DNA of 64,000 bases from Callipepla californica brunnescens (lineage: Eukaryota; Chordata; Aves; Galliformes; Odontophoridae): assembly GCA_023055505.1 (NCBI GenBank), contig JALIRH010000010.1, positions 1,303,501 through 1,367,500 of the forward strand. The letters run 5' to 3'. Every line of letters starts with the position of its first letter. Position 1 is the first letter of the stretch. Positions 46,295-59,461 of this stretch are shown one piece after another. A model generated the notes under the pieces. That model was not told the origin of the DNA and searched no databases. It worked only from the letters and a program-made list of their open reading frames with translations. Made by a program: the position numbers and the translations under genes.

Positions 46295-49200
46295 AAAACA
46301 GCCTTTGCATATACTACAATTGAATACTGAGTTACAAATTAAAAAGAAAATTGCTTGTATTTTCTGAATGATTGTACTGGCCATTTTTGATGGAGTTCTC
46401 ATGAAGATTTCTTTAGTGGCTGTTCTAATTGAGTGTTGCTTTCTACCTTTGAAGTTTTAGTTTGTAGAATTGCTTCTTATGTACTCATAGACTATATATA
46501 GTGTATATATATACACTACTGGTATCAACTGTTGAGTCTTTAACTATTAAACTTTCCATATTGCTGTAAGTTCTTTACTTATAAGTAAATCTATAAATAA
46601 GAAAAGAAAAATGTTAATACTACTAAATGCCACTAACATAGTAAAGAAAAGCTCTTCAGTCTCATTTTAGCTATTTATAGGTCAATATTTTAATTTCTCA
46701 ATTGTGAAGACCTTATGCAGTATTTTTTTTGAGCTAAAACTCATGTAATGTTATAAGTGTCAGGGGTTTTTATTTGTTTTTTTAATAATCAAACAGAATT
46801 GACAATTTGCTAATACTTACGAGTCTATCTCCAAGCTTTCTTATTAAAGACAGCTCTGGAACTCTGTGACTAGTCATGCTGTTTAAGAAACACGTGATAG
46901 GCATTTAGCTTTCTGAAGTGTGCAGCATGTGAGGTGAACCAAGGCGCAGTAATTGCAGTGCTTCACAGGCCTGTTCATTTAAAGACTTCTGTCTGTTGTG
47001 GCAGATCTCAGCTTGGCAATCTTCCATATCTGCTAGAATAGCTGCCTCTTCTCTCTTCATTGGAAGTGTTTCCTTCCCTCTACTTCTAGTTTAAGCCTGT
47101 CCCTGAAACTCTCCAGATTTACTTTATTTACCTTGTTGCTAACCATGTCCATAAGTTTCTGCTGTACCTGTTTTAAAGCGGGAAATCACCCTTTTAGAAG
47201 TAAAGACTTCTACCTTAGCAAGTCCTTGCTTTAACTTGCATGATGCTAGACTTCTAGATGGCTTTTGTATGATAGGAAGGAAATCAGCTCCAGATTCACT
47301 GGTACACTTGTTTCCATCCCTGCTGAAGCACCCTACAGAGGCTCCCCAGCTGTTGTACCTGGGTCTCAAAGGAATCCAGTGTCATCATTTTTCTCACAAC
47401 CCTTTCTGCAGAAATGGAACCAAATGGGAGCTGACTCAGAGCCACAGGATAGAATGTCACTGCTATCCCTTCTTCATGATATCAGCAAGCATAGGTTTTT
47501 CAGACCTTCATTTCTTTACATGCTCTTCTCTCAGTTTCCCTCCTTAGGGACATGGTAGCTGAAAAATCTGTGCAGATTCCAGACACTTCAGCTAGTGCAG
47601 CAAGTCTGCAGGCCTCAATGAAACAACAGAAAGCATATGTGTTCCCATCTTGTTGGTACTCTTGAGCTTTTTTTTTTTTCCCACTTTGTTGGAATTTTAT
47701 CTTTCTGCATTTGTTTTTTTTTTTTTTTTCCTTCATTTGGGATTATTTTTTTGTGGGGGGGCTGGGGTTTGACAGCTACAATTCATGTTCTATCATATAA
47801 ATTACTGGTGTTGCATTTTTTTTTTTACCCGAAATGATGGGTGACACTTAGTTCTATAAGCTCTAATTGTTTTAGAAAGCTGACTCTCATCATTTTCATC
47901 AGGTGATCCTTTGTCTTCTTAGTCCACTTGGTAGAATCAGTTTCCCTGGCACACCCATTTACTTAGCATATCCATTTTACTGCTCAGATAGATCTATTTA
48001 AATGTTAATAAGCCTCACTCCTCCTACCACCCAACTCAGACATCCACTGTGTGTTTTTCACAGCCAGTGGGTGTCTCAAAAGAAATTAACACATTGACTC
48101 AGGATAATAGAAAATGAAATGACTGGCTTGGTTGCATTTCGCATTCCATAAAAAGAACACAAATTTTTCTTCCACGCTCAGCATCTTTGCATCCTATCAG
48201 TGTTATTTAGTATCCTGGAGCTGTTTGGAAGAGATTGTGCCTGTTGCCTTCTTCTCAGATGTGAAGATAGTTTGTGGAATTCAATATGCCTCATCAAATA
48301 TTATCTGCTCTGAAGATGTATTTTTAAATGGTTAAGCATTGCATAATGCTTACCAAACTTTTTGCACAGCTCACCAGTGTTATCACATAGCCATCACAAA
48401 ATGAGATGCATTTATATTTCTCATCTCCTGGGTCAATTTATTGCACTACATGGGAGTTTCTAATCTTGGTTATATCAAAATCAATTATAACACTGGATAT
48501 TTGCCAGCACCAGATCAGATTCTGACTCATTCTTCTGAGTTTTGTGCTTTTTTTTCCCCCCCTCATTTCCTTTTCATTGTGAAAATTTGTGCCATGGTCA
48601 GAAATTCATTATAAAATTATTTTGCTGATGTGTTTTATCTTTGGAAATTCCTATTCAAAGTTGGTTCTTCTGTAATTGAGCATTTTGGGAATTGGGACTC
48701 TTCCCCTCTTGATAGTGTGTTATGCGACTTGCCAGTAAAACAAAACAAAACCTGCAAATGCTTGCTTTTCTCGCAACTGCAACAAAACACTTCTATTATA
48801 TCATGCATTACTCTTGTGTAGAAACATAAACATATCGCAGAAGGCAAGATAAGTTTAGTTAAGTCAGAAAGGGTATAAGTCACCCCAGAAGTTTTTGGCG
48901 CTTTAATCAAAACACCTGGTTTCCAGGCAGTTTGGTGCATTTTCTTCCCAAGACATCCACTAAGCCTTCCCGTCAGTTAAATCCACACACCTCTTAATTT
49001 GTCATTTAATATGAGAATATTTTTTCACCTTATTCTTTAACCTAGCATTTTTACAGCAGCTACTAAGAGTAACCTGAATAATGAAATCCTTTCTACCTCC
49101 CACCTTCCAGGAATTATTGTTATTTTTTTTTCCAAATTTAATAAGTAAGATGGTAGTGATTTATATTCTTGTTACTATCTGATATACAGAAGGTTGGAAG

Positions 49201-51743
49201 CCTAGCCTTCTCAAATTGGACCAAATATTGCGCTCGTTTGCACCCTAAAAGTCAACGTGAGTGGAGCAGTAAGACAAATGATGGACTGCAAACAGCTAGT
49301 CACTAATCTGTTTGCCTTAATCTACATATCCACCCATTTTCCTTGCTTTTCATCTGCTTCCACTTCATATCAAATTTGTGACGTGAACACAGATGTCTAC
49401 CTACTACGTGAAGGCTTCACAGTGTTAGTGATCTTCCTGGTGCTTTTCATGCAAAACAGAATGAATCAGCTGGAACAGACTGTTACAGTCAGCCTGCAGT
49501 TCTTTTTGAAGCTGTGATTTATCAACCTCAAACAGTGAGCAATAGTAAAACTGTAGTTTTCCATAGGAGGGGCTAGAAAGTAGGGGTAGCTGGGGAGCAA
49601 GTTGAGTGATGCTCTCCAAGAAATAAGCATAGATCTCTCAAACCTGCAAAGAATGATGTTATCCTGGAAGAAATAATCTCAATGTTCTATTTGGCAGAGT
49701 ACCTTTTTCTGGAGTCTCTTTTGGAGTATGTTACTTTACTGTTACAACATTTACTTCAGGAAGCAAAAGCAAAATTAGATTTTGAAATTTAAAACTATAG
49801 CCATTTCTGGGCAGTGCTGCTGTGTTTCAGCTACTCAAAGCACACTGGGAGCTGGGTATCTTGGAGAAGGTGCAAATGCTGTGATTCTAGTCCATGCTAG
49901 CAGGTTAAGTCTAAAAAAGTAGCAATGTGTGCTGAAAAAGGAAAAAAATTTCCTTGTAGATGATCCTGAAACACAGGGTCCAATATTTGCTATTAGAATG
50001 GTTCTTCAGTGACAGACTACTCTTGCTAGTTTTTTTTGGGTTTTTGTTTTTTTTTTTTTCTGAAATGTATTTCTTATCTTTTGAAAGCTGAATTTTCATT
50101 ATTAAAAGAAGAAAAATCCCTTACAGACAAAAAAGGTTTTAAGTAAAAGCCTGAAAAACATCCAAAATTTTCTCTGCGAAAATAAAAGCCTCTTTTGTTC
50201 ATGCCTACTCCTCTCCTCTTGTACCACTCCCCAGCCAGTCTTAGGAGTTATTAACAAATAAAAACCTTTGTTAGAAATTAGTTCTGGTTGAAAATACATC
50301 ACAAGAACCTGCCTAAAGGCAGAGGTTATGTAACAAATATTTTTCTTTTCATTTTTTATTATTCTTTCATCGGTTTGTAGTGGAATTCTCATTTATTGAG
50401 CAAGTAGTGGGAACAGTGAGCAATTATTGAATAGTTATTAACTGAAAACATTTCAAGACATTTATGTTTTTATGTTAACATCAGTTTTGCCCTAAAGTAA
50501 GTGAATAATAAAACAACAACAAAAATATGGCACTACTATCTAATACTATTATTTTCACTTGTTTTGTTAATATTACATGCAGTTCAAAGTCCCGGCATGA
50601 CAAATGAACACAGAATAGAGCTAATCTCTGCCTTGAGGTTTGTGATTGCTTTGCTGGCTGAAGCTAACTAGGTCCACAATCATGGTGAACCAGTAGCTGA
50701 GGGCCACAGTCAAAGCAGCAGGCAGGGAAAATGGCCCTTCCAGCTGCTCTGTGTGTGGCAAACCTGCATTTGTGAAGCTGTAGTACAGGGTTTGGCAGTA
50801 ACTGGAAAGTGAGTTGATCAGACTTGATTAGTGGCTTTTAGCAATGAATGTAAAGTATCTTAGGCTTGTTTGGGGAAAAAAGAACGTACTGCAGCTGCAC
50901 TGACTTTGGCTCACCTGCCTGGTTAGATTAGACGTGAGTGTTTTGCCTGGAAAGATGCAACAAAGCAAAGAGTATACTCTTGTGTTTTGTTTACAGTAAG
51001 CAGTTTATAGTTACTCTGGTGGGAAGCTGTTGGGACTTCTCAAAGGGTTCCAGGAAATAAATAACTGGAGAAACCAAGAGAAGTCACGTTTGATCTCCTA
51101 TCCTAAGTAGGACTGGTTTTCCCTAAAACACTCTTAAGAGATGCTTGTATTGCAAGTTTTTAAAAAAAACTCTAGCAGTGAGTTTCCCTTGACAGTGTAT
51201 TCATGCGCTCCATGATCTCTATCTTTTGGAAAACTTTTCATAGCGTATAATCTAAGTCTCTCTTGGTGCTTTAAACATGTTATCATACCCAATAAGAGAA
51301 GGACAAGAAAAAATGTAGTGTAATGCTTTCCTGAAATCTCTGAAAATAGCTAATAAGCCTTCCTTCAGTTTTCACCAGACTTAAGGACTCATTTCAGTCT
51401 TTTTTTTTTTTTTAATTAATGTTTACAAAGCCTGTGACTTTTTCAAATAAGATGTCAGATATTTTTCAAACAAGAAATGCCAATGCTTTTTGTAGTGTAA
51501 AGAAATAAATCTCTCCCTGACAATAATTATAATTTCTTAATGCAAGGTATAAAATTGTATTCCTTCTCGGATAACATTTGTGAAGAGTAATGTATATGAC
51601 CAGAGAGAAATTAACTCTCAGACTAAAATGTTATACTGAAAAATTCTCCACTGTGCATGAAGTAGAGAGTTATGCTAATGCATACTAACATAAAATGAGT
51701 GTAGTCAAGCCTTCTTTTAAGCAGCTTGAAAATACTTATCACT
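46295..51743. other. 5.4 kb of non-coding sequence with simple repeats
   Basis: Contains a perfect 20-bp palindrome (46,499-46,518), T16 at 47,714-47,729, an (AAAAC)n patch at 48,736-48,751 and T14 at 51,400-51,413. A somewhat GC-richer block at about 50,590-50,960 has no gene-like structure I can support. Confidence 0.45.
46499..46518. repeat. perfect 20-bp AT-rich palindrome
   Basis: TAGTGTATAT is followed directly by its reverse complement ATATACACTA. It sits in a short TA-rich tract and most likely reflects simple-sequence dynamics. Confidence 0.85.
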
Positions 51744-51776
51744 ATATGGAAATAGATGTAATTTCCATATGCAAAT
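51744..51776. promoter_or_regulatory. inverted repeat abutting an octamer motif (possible enhancer core)
   Basis: Ten-base arms ATATGGAAAT (51,744-51,753) and ATTTCCATAT (51,761-51,770) flank a 7-base spacer. A perfect octamer ATGCAAAT (POU-family site) overlaps the right arm at 51,769-51,776. Within 200 bp downstream lie TGTCAAGCAA and TGACAGTCAATTGGC, which resemble homeodomain-type sites. Function is inferred from motifs only. Confidence 0.25.
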
Positions 51777-52207
51777 TCTTTTATTTAAAAGGCTCAGTTC
51801 TTCTTTCTGTAATTGGCTTTGGCTGTCAAGCAACATGCTAACAATAAATTTCATCTCTTTTTATAGCACATCTGCTAGTAGTAGATGACAGTCAATTGGC
51901 AGAACTGATAAACCAGACACTGGCATAAGATCAATTTTTTTTTTCCCCCTCGTTTCATTCATGCCCTGCCAGATGAAAATCACAGCCTCCCAAAAATGGT
52001 ATCAGTTCGTATTGGCCCTCAGAACAGAGTGGCCCTCAGAGCTGATGCCTTTACAACATGCACTAAGTGATGTCTTCCCTCTCACATCGTCTGACTGAGG
52101 TTTTGGACTGGGATATGCAAGTTACAATTAATTGTCAATAAGAATATCAAAATCTAGCCTTTTCTTCTGTAATCTGTTCTCAGATTAGAGGCACTTCTCC
52201 TTATTTA

Positions 52208-52270
52208 TACTAGTATATATGAGTATCATATATTTGTGCCATATAGATCAGTATATATATGAGTATAAAT
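52208..52270. repeat. TA-rich simple repeat
   Basis: Repeated ATATATGAGTAT-like units (TATATATGAGTATCATATAT, then TATATATATGAGTATAAATA) form an imperfect tandem of low complexity. Confidence 0.6.
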
Positions 52271-52663
52271 ACTTCCATGTCACTCAAATGTGCTGCCTTT
52301 ATGTAAATTCACCTCTTTTTCTCATCTTAATCTCTAACTGAGAAGTCTACAGTTTATTTCCTGTTGGAGTGTATGTCCAAGGATTCATTTAGGTTAGCTG
52401 AGGCTATCCACCTATAACTTCTTTGACCCCTGTGCATTGGTCTGGCTCTATACTTGCATCCTCATGCAATTCTTGATGTAGGCCTCAAAGACTTTGCTTG
52501 AGTCTTCACTCAAAATCAAGGTAGCCCTGAGTTCTATGTCAACTCACTTCCTCTCATCCCAGCCTGTTTTGCTAACCCAGCATATATTTTATATCTGAAG
52601 AACAACCTTTCAAAAACCCAGGGAATGGAGGAACACCAGAATAACTTCATGAGATCATCTCAG

Positions 52664-52738
52664 GATCCTGACTCCAACAATAGCCAGTAGCAGATGTCCA
52701 GTATCCTGTTTCTGACAATAGCCAATAGCAGATGCCTA
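52664..52738. repeat. tandem duplication of a ~37-bp unit, possibly part of an old repeat
   Basis: Two adjacent units share TATCCTG/GATCCTG, then ACAATAGCCARTAGCAGATG, then YCYA. They differ at roughly one base in five. The wording resembles an ancient amniote interspersed repeat I cannot name confidently. It may therefore be part of a larger old element rather than a local duplication. Confidence 0.55.
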
Positions 52739-55631
52739 GGGAATAGAGTAAGAGGAAAGCGGGCACGTAGCAATAGGTATGTCACTGCAGAGACTATTTC
52801 TGCATAATTCTATGCAAATGCAAGATAAATGAGTACTCCGCAGATTATAAAACAGATTCTTGTGTCATTGGTGGTAATTACAAATGTTACAGAGAACAGA
52901 AAAAACAGCAGTTGCTTTTTTGTTCTCTTTACAGAGTAGTACTAAATAAATCTTTATGAATAATAGTCTTCTCATCTCTAGGCCCAGGAAATTCCCCTGA
53001 AAAACTGAAGCTGTTATTACTTGGCTCATTTTTAGACATAAAAATACTTCAGTGGTCTCAGTGCAACTACTAAAGTACTTCTAAGAGGCTAATGAGTACA
53101 TTTCATTGCATTATTCAAAACCCATCTTCTCTTGTGCTCTGTGATATTAGGTCACATTTTTAAGAGAAAGAATAATAATAATAAAAAAAAGAACAAATGA
53201 AAATGGGAAATGAACTCACTTCACAAATTGTCATTTCAGAATAGATCAGTAACAAGTGCAGAAGAATCTTCCCCTTCTGTTGCTGAATTATCTGCCAGTG
53301 GTGGGCAAAAGGATACTAAAAATCTACCTGCAGAAGGGAGAACCTGGATAAAGCCATAAACAGGAAATGCCTACTGTACTCCTTACTGCAGAGAGCTTCA
53401 AATTTTAGTTACATTTCTTTTGGTACCGCTCAAGAAATGGAATGTCAGTATTCTTACATTTCTATCTAGATGATCTTATTTCTAATGTATGTGGAATGAG
53501 ACTATTTCAGCACTAGTCAGATCAACGAGAGGTGACTACATATTTGATAGTTTGTGCAAAGTAATCCATCTTACTTTAAATGTATTAAGAATGCAAAATT
53601 TAATACAGAACTAATAACAGAGACGGGAAGATCATTTTTCATTTCATCCATAATATGTTGATTTGATATTCAGGGAATAAAAGCATACAAGCTGTGATTG
53701 AGCAGATGAAGATATTATAAGATCAGCTTGAAATGGATTCTAAATACTTCTGTAATAAACATATGATTAAACAGTATGCCACTGAATAGAACTACTACCT
53801 GCAGCAGCAGATCTATTATTCATAGTTTACTTGGGAAATACGATTTAATCTGGTTTGCCCTCATTTATAAGGATGTTCTGGTAACTTCAGAGCTAAACTG
53901 AGTTGTGAACACGCTAGGCCAAACAAGTTTAACAGATGGTATGATGATGACCTCACATTGTGGTCTAGACAGGCTAATGAAATGACTGTATAACAGAAAG
54001 AAACCTCCAAAACCTGGTAAAACATGGATTTTGATGAAAATAAAAAATGAAGCTATGGGACACATGGTAAATTTACACAGTAAATTGAAATGGGTTCCAC
54101 GATATGAAAGTTTTAATTGAGATGTGATGAGACCACTTAGATGGCTGCACTTGCTGGGTAAAATAGTGTTTGAGCAGGTTTTCAGGCTTAATATCTGCAT
54201 GAAAATCTGCTCCTTAGCCAGGGACTCTGTAAACCCAGAAAAGACAAGACAGATATACATATTGACTTTAAACCAAATCTGTATCTAAGTGCTTCTTTGC
54301 AGGGATTTTTTCTAAAACTGCTTTCCCCCTGTATAAAAGTATCAGAGGCAGAAATAACTGCCATGGAAAGCTGGAATTTTTTTGTTGATTGAAGTTTTCC
54401 TTAACAGTTACCATGAAAAAAAAACATCTGGAATCATTGAAATTTTCCTTATTTTGTGTCTCTAATTCAATCCATTTTAAAGTGAGAAGAAAAAAGTGAT
54501 CTGATTATTTTTTATCCTGATGCCTTGGTCACTGTTGGAAGCATTAGAAGCAATTCACAGTGAGGCAAGGTTAGTGAACAGACTATAGTTGTGGTTGATT
54601 ATAATTTCTCCTCATGAATGTCATCACCACAAACGAGTGACTAAGTATATCTGCACTGATTTGAAGGAGTTTGGAGTCACAGTACCTTACTCTGAAGAGA
54701 TGGTAACTTAACCTGTGCATTTTTTTAATATTTTTTTTATTTCAGAACATAAACAGTTTGCAGAAAATGAGCTAAGTCTTTGTGGCAGAGAGCCACAATT
54801 ACACGGTGAGGCCAAATGTGGAGAGTCTAATTCCAGCAGAGTTAATATAATCACATTTTGAACATCTGTAAACTCTAATGTGAACTGAATGTTAAGTAAA
54901 AGCAGCTTCATTTGTTAGTAGAGTATGGAATATTGCTATTTATTTCAGTGCAAGTTCTTTTCCACAGGCTTCAAAGATACTCTTTTTGGAACAGTTTTAA
55001 AGGGTTTTGCTAGTTTTCTGGAACCAATGTTTGTATCTTTCCAGACAATCTGGGACTTAGATACTTGTGTGCTAAGCTCACAACACAGGAAGAAAATCAA
55101 ACCAATGAATGTGAAATGATCTATACATTTCCCAACATAATTTTTATTCATTCAAAGTTCTAAGTTTAGGCTGTATTCAGAAGCCTTTCAGTCCAGAAAA
55201 TAAATGCGGAAAACAGTAAGTAAAATAGATTCTTATTTCTTAAAGAATTGCAGCATGAGTAGACAAGTTATTGAGCTGTTATTACTGCAAAGGTGAATGT
55301 CGTTGCCTGGTTTACATCTCAGACAGAGGTAATTCTGGAAAAAAAAAAAGACTTATGGGCTTCAGAACAAGGAATATTTTTCTATTTCTGATATTAAGAA
55401 ATTGGCTGCTGCTTAAATAAGCTCAGTAGTTTGGTATGTCAGTCCAAGTATTGGGGAAAGACTCTTTGGAAAGATTCACTGCCAAAATCCTCCAGCGCAC
55501 ATCCCTATTGTTAAAACAGGCTTTGCAAAGGCTGTTCTTTGACCTGGAAATAGAACAGATGAGCAGCACACTAGGTCTTGCTCTTTACTGGTAGATTTTG
55601 AGGCAGACACCTCCAAAGTCTCATTACATAC
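52739..55631. other. non-coding stretch, no gene supported
   Basis: AT-rich sequence with an (AAT)n patch at 53,171-53,183. The 131-codon minus-strand frame at 53,865-54,260 is hydrophobic and Cys/Ser-rich with no recognised domain, so it is not called. Confidence 0.4.
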
Positions 55632-55747
55632 CAGTCCTTGTAAAGATGCGACTACGAACAGAGTATAATTTACTTTGCTAGCATGCTTCGCTACAGGGCT
55701 GTGATCACCAGCTGTCTGGTGTTTGGGGTGTGAATAAATATCCAGAG
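55632..55747 (-). other. splice-bounded open interval on the minus strand, 116 bp
   Basis: On the minus strand a strong acceptor (GATGTTTTTCTTATACCTCTAG) precedes 116 bp ending at a GTATGT donor. One frame is open, with two leading bases and 38 codons (LDIYSHPKHQTAGDHSPVAK...), exiting in phase 0. The peptide is not recognised. No minus-strand partner exon with a matching phase was found, so it stays a weak candidate, possibly a lncRNA exon. Confidence 0.22.
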
Positions 55748-58700
55748 CTAGAGGTATAAGAAAAACATCAGAGCTAGATGGTGCCTCAAGGCACAATTAA
55801 TTCTAGTTGGTTCTACTGTCCTTCCTGTTCTACCTTGTGATGTTTTCTGTACTCATATATTCACCCCATAAGACATCCATGTGAGCAGTTCTGTGGTTTT
55901 ATTTTCATGTTTAAAACAAGTTGCTGTAATCAGCTTTTCTGTAACCTTAACTGTAGCTGTTATGACCATACAGAAGTACTAATTTCCAGGCTCAGCCTTG
56001 CTGTAATTCCATGATTAGAGGCTTAAACTCCAGTGTGGGGAAAGTCTATAACAAAATTGAAGCTCTCTTTAATTTTCTATGCTTCAGCATTCTTGATGGC
56101 CGCACAGCTTTGCTTCTCATGCTGTTGCATTTGGGACTTGCCCTCTGAGTGCCAGCAGATTGCTGCTGCCTCTCCAGCTCATCGTTCCCAGTTGCATCAG
56201 TGATAGTTAATCACTTGTCCAGTGCTGGTTTGGAGGCAAAGATATGTCAAGTGAATATGCAGTTGTTGTTAAACAGACCCACATGTCACCAAAAGCACGC
56301 TTATTTTAAGGGAAAAGTGATTTTTCAAGGGTTTGAGTGTACTTAGGGTTAAACCCTGAGGTGCTTTCCTTATTTAAAGTGATAATGGAAAATATTAAGG
56401 ATAGTGATGTAAGGGGGTACTGAAGGACAGAACAGAATCTTTTGAAGGGATAAATTGTTTTCAGGCAGCTATTAGTACTACATTGCTTCTTAAGTAAAGA
56501 TATGGGGACAAATGTTTCATCCCTTAGATGAGTACATCTACATTGCCTGTATATTTAGAAAATAATGTAAATAATGTTATAGGAGCAATCTTCTTTGTTT
56601 GTTTCCAGAGTGTATTAATTTGAGAGTATCTTAGCTTAGGAGCTACTTGTTAATGGTATTTCCTAAATTAAAAAGCCATCATGAATAGCCTTTCATTCTT
56701 CTGTTCCAAAAATAAGCACAAAATAAGCCAACAGCTTTGCAGTCAGAAAGCCTAGGAACGTAATTCTGAAGCAGCTCCAGCTGTGAAATCTAGGAGATCA
56801 GCCAGGCTGGTTTCAGCTCCCCTCAAACTAGGAATTTCCACCTACCAATGAAAGGAATGGGCACTTTGTTTGTACCACAGGGTACTGATATACATCTTAA
56901 ATGTGTCTAATTGGATCAATCAACTGTCAAGATGAGTCCCTAAGTAGTAGCATGGAAACACTGATAACCTACCAGCAGATAATGAAATTCTTTGAATGAT
57001 TCTGAGTGACACTTGAATACAAACATCTGACAGAAATTCTCAAATTAAATAATACCTTCAAACAGGTGGCTGGCACATCTCTCTGCAGTTCAGAAAGAGG
57101 TAGTGCTGGCTATTCACCAGGCACTGAAAAGGAAATTGCCCTCCTATAATGTATTTTTTTTCAGTCATAGTTCATAACAGTAGTGCAAAGCTTGGTGATT
57201 GCATTACATGTTATACCCATCACTTGTTTGCTTGGATTTGGAGGGTGTGGCTTTCTTTTTTCCACTTATTTTAGGGGTTATGGTAGGAAAGGCTTCAGTC
57301 ATAATATAGTTATTTCTTGATATGTCTGGACAATGAATGACTGGATTCAAAAGCTAATTTAGAAATGAGAAAAAAACAGCTAAAGTGAAACAGGTTTTTC
57401 CACATTTTTCTGAAAAGAATAAAAATCTGCCTTAATGTAAAGCAATTCCTTTACAGTTATTTTGTCCTCTAAAATTTTTTGATTTGGTACTTTTATTTTC
57501 AAAGGAAACATTCAATTTTTTTATTCAAACTTTCCAAGATTAACTCTTAACTACTGTTGTTTATACACACACATATACATATATACACCCTAAAAGCTAT
57601 TTACAGATTCACAGATAATTATAATTTCTCTGAAAATGTTGATGTGAATTTAGTATCTGTATAAAACTCTTTCTTTTTTTTCTTATAATGCTACTTGCTT
57701 ACTCATCTAGCATAATTGCAGATAGATCATGCAGTGGGCAACTGGTTCCTCTCTTCTGTCTAGAGAAGGCTTGCTAATAGCATGTTTTCATGATGATTCC
57801 TTGCATCATACAAAAAAAAAAAAAAATAGTCCTGGTAGGTAGCAGATTTAAATTATCTTGTTTTTGTTTTGTAATGTATACTATATACCTAAATTGTACC
57901 TTCTGTTTTATCTCCATCTTTCATTTTCATGTTTTTTTACATAATTATTGCTCACATAACTCAGCCTTACCTATTATAGGAGCTAACTGAATTTTTGAAC
58001 CTGAATTCACTTCATATTTTTCTCTTGCTTCTGTGATACTACTGGTTGATGTTTTTGTTTCTGTTTTATGTATTCTAAGCCTCGGCAATGTCAAGGAGTT
58101 CTTGTACTGACAGAATTTCAAAATACTGCCTAGTTTGTTTAAAATTATAAGTAACTCAAGGAAACAACTTACTTATGTGTAAGATTGTGCTTCTCCCTTT
58201 TTCTAACTAACTGCTAGTCCAGTGTAAAAACTGAGCAGTTAAAATGTTTCTAGTTTGCTTTCAAAGTATATTGGTTTGGCTTTAAATTACAACCTAAACA
58301 CAACCTCTGCATACACTTGTTTTTACCTTGTTTTTCAGAATGACAGGGAATCTGAAGATTAAAATTAAGGTACTTTGTAAGGACTGCCTGTCAAAGGTTA
58401 TAAAGTTATCTCATAACTCAAAAATACGTTTTTAAGTGCCTTTTTATGTCTACATAAGAATATACGTCTTCTTGGTACATATTTTGACAGAGCAAGTTTC
58501 TAGTCATGCTATGAAACAACATAGATGTTCTTTATTCTTTTTTCAAATGCACATAACTGTGTGAGCAGGACTTATTTCATATGATTCTCATAGCTTTCTT
58601 GATTATTGTTAAGATAAGAGATTTTACAGAAACACTTTGGGTTTTGTATAAAAACTGCTTCGTCAGGCAGAAACGAATGCATCTGAATAAGAAATTGTGC

Positions 58701-59407
58701 AGTGAAGTCCAGAATTAAATATGCCAGTTTTCCTCCCAGTGTGTGTCCCTTGGTTGGCTGACTTCTGCTTTTAAAAAGACGCAACTTCAAAATGAGGCTT
58801 TTCTTATGGCTGATAGATTCATCAGGTTTTCCTCCTGTGTGGCTTGTACAGGATTCTCCAGTGGCTTATAAGGAGCAATCTCTTACAGTAACCTTTCCCT
58901 TGACTGATCTTACCAGACTGCTTGTCCTCCTCTCTCTGGCTGCCTGTTTTTATAAAACCTGTAGGAACATAATTGTTGTTGTAAAGTCTCAGCCAGAGTC
59001 AAATCTGGTTGAACCAGCTGGCCAGTTTTCAGAAGTCCTTGCAGAGAAGGAGACACTCAGAAACATGCAGGCAGTGTGACAGCATGTGCTTTATTGCTTT
59101 GGAAATTGCTAAAATAGACAATAATCACAAACTTTATTTGCTAAATTCCTGTAAATTCAATTGAACTATGTCACCAGCACTCCACTTACCAAGCTGAAAA
59201 ATGCACTGAGGGATTTTTCTGCTCAAGAAGCCTTCGGTGGGATGGCTCTTATTAAGCCCCTCTGACTCTTGTCACGCTAACTTCTGCTTACTATGCTTGA
59301 GAAATTTGATATGTTCTCAAACTAGTGTTCACAGAATTCTACAGTGTCATCATTTCTTCCCACCCCTACTTTTTTGTTTTATTTTGTTTTGTTTTCTTCT
59401 TCATGAG
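55748..59407. other. intron-like stretch with simple repeats
   Basis: Includes CA/TA simple sequence at 57,561-57,588, A15 at 57,812-57,826 and a TTTTG-rich tract at 59,374-59,398 that forms the pyrimidine-rich approach to the next candidate exon. No gene was supported. Confidence 0.45.
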
Positions 59408-59461
59408 TTTGCCAGTCTGGCAAGTGGTTCCGAGGGTTTGGATGCCTCACAAATGGGGCTT
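59408..59461 (+). other. candidate internal exon, 54 bp, phase 0-0
   Basis: A long T-rich tract (about 59,370-59,400) and acceptor (TTCTTCTTCATGAG) precede 54 bp ending at a GTAAGTG donor. The phase-0 frame is open throughout and reads FASLASGSEGLDASQMGL. It can follow the 24,717 or 30,001 exon and precede the 62,628 exon without breaking frame. No domain is recognised, and low-complexity T-rich flanks make false acceptors common. Confidence 0.25.
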
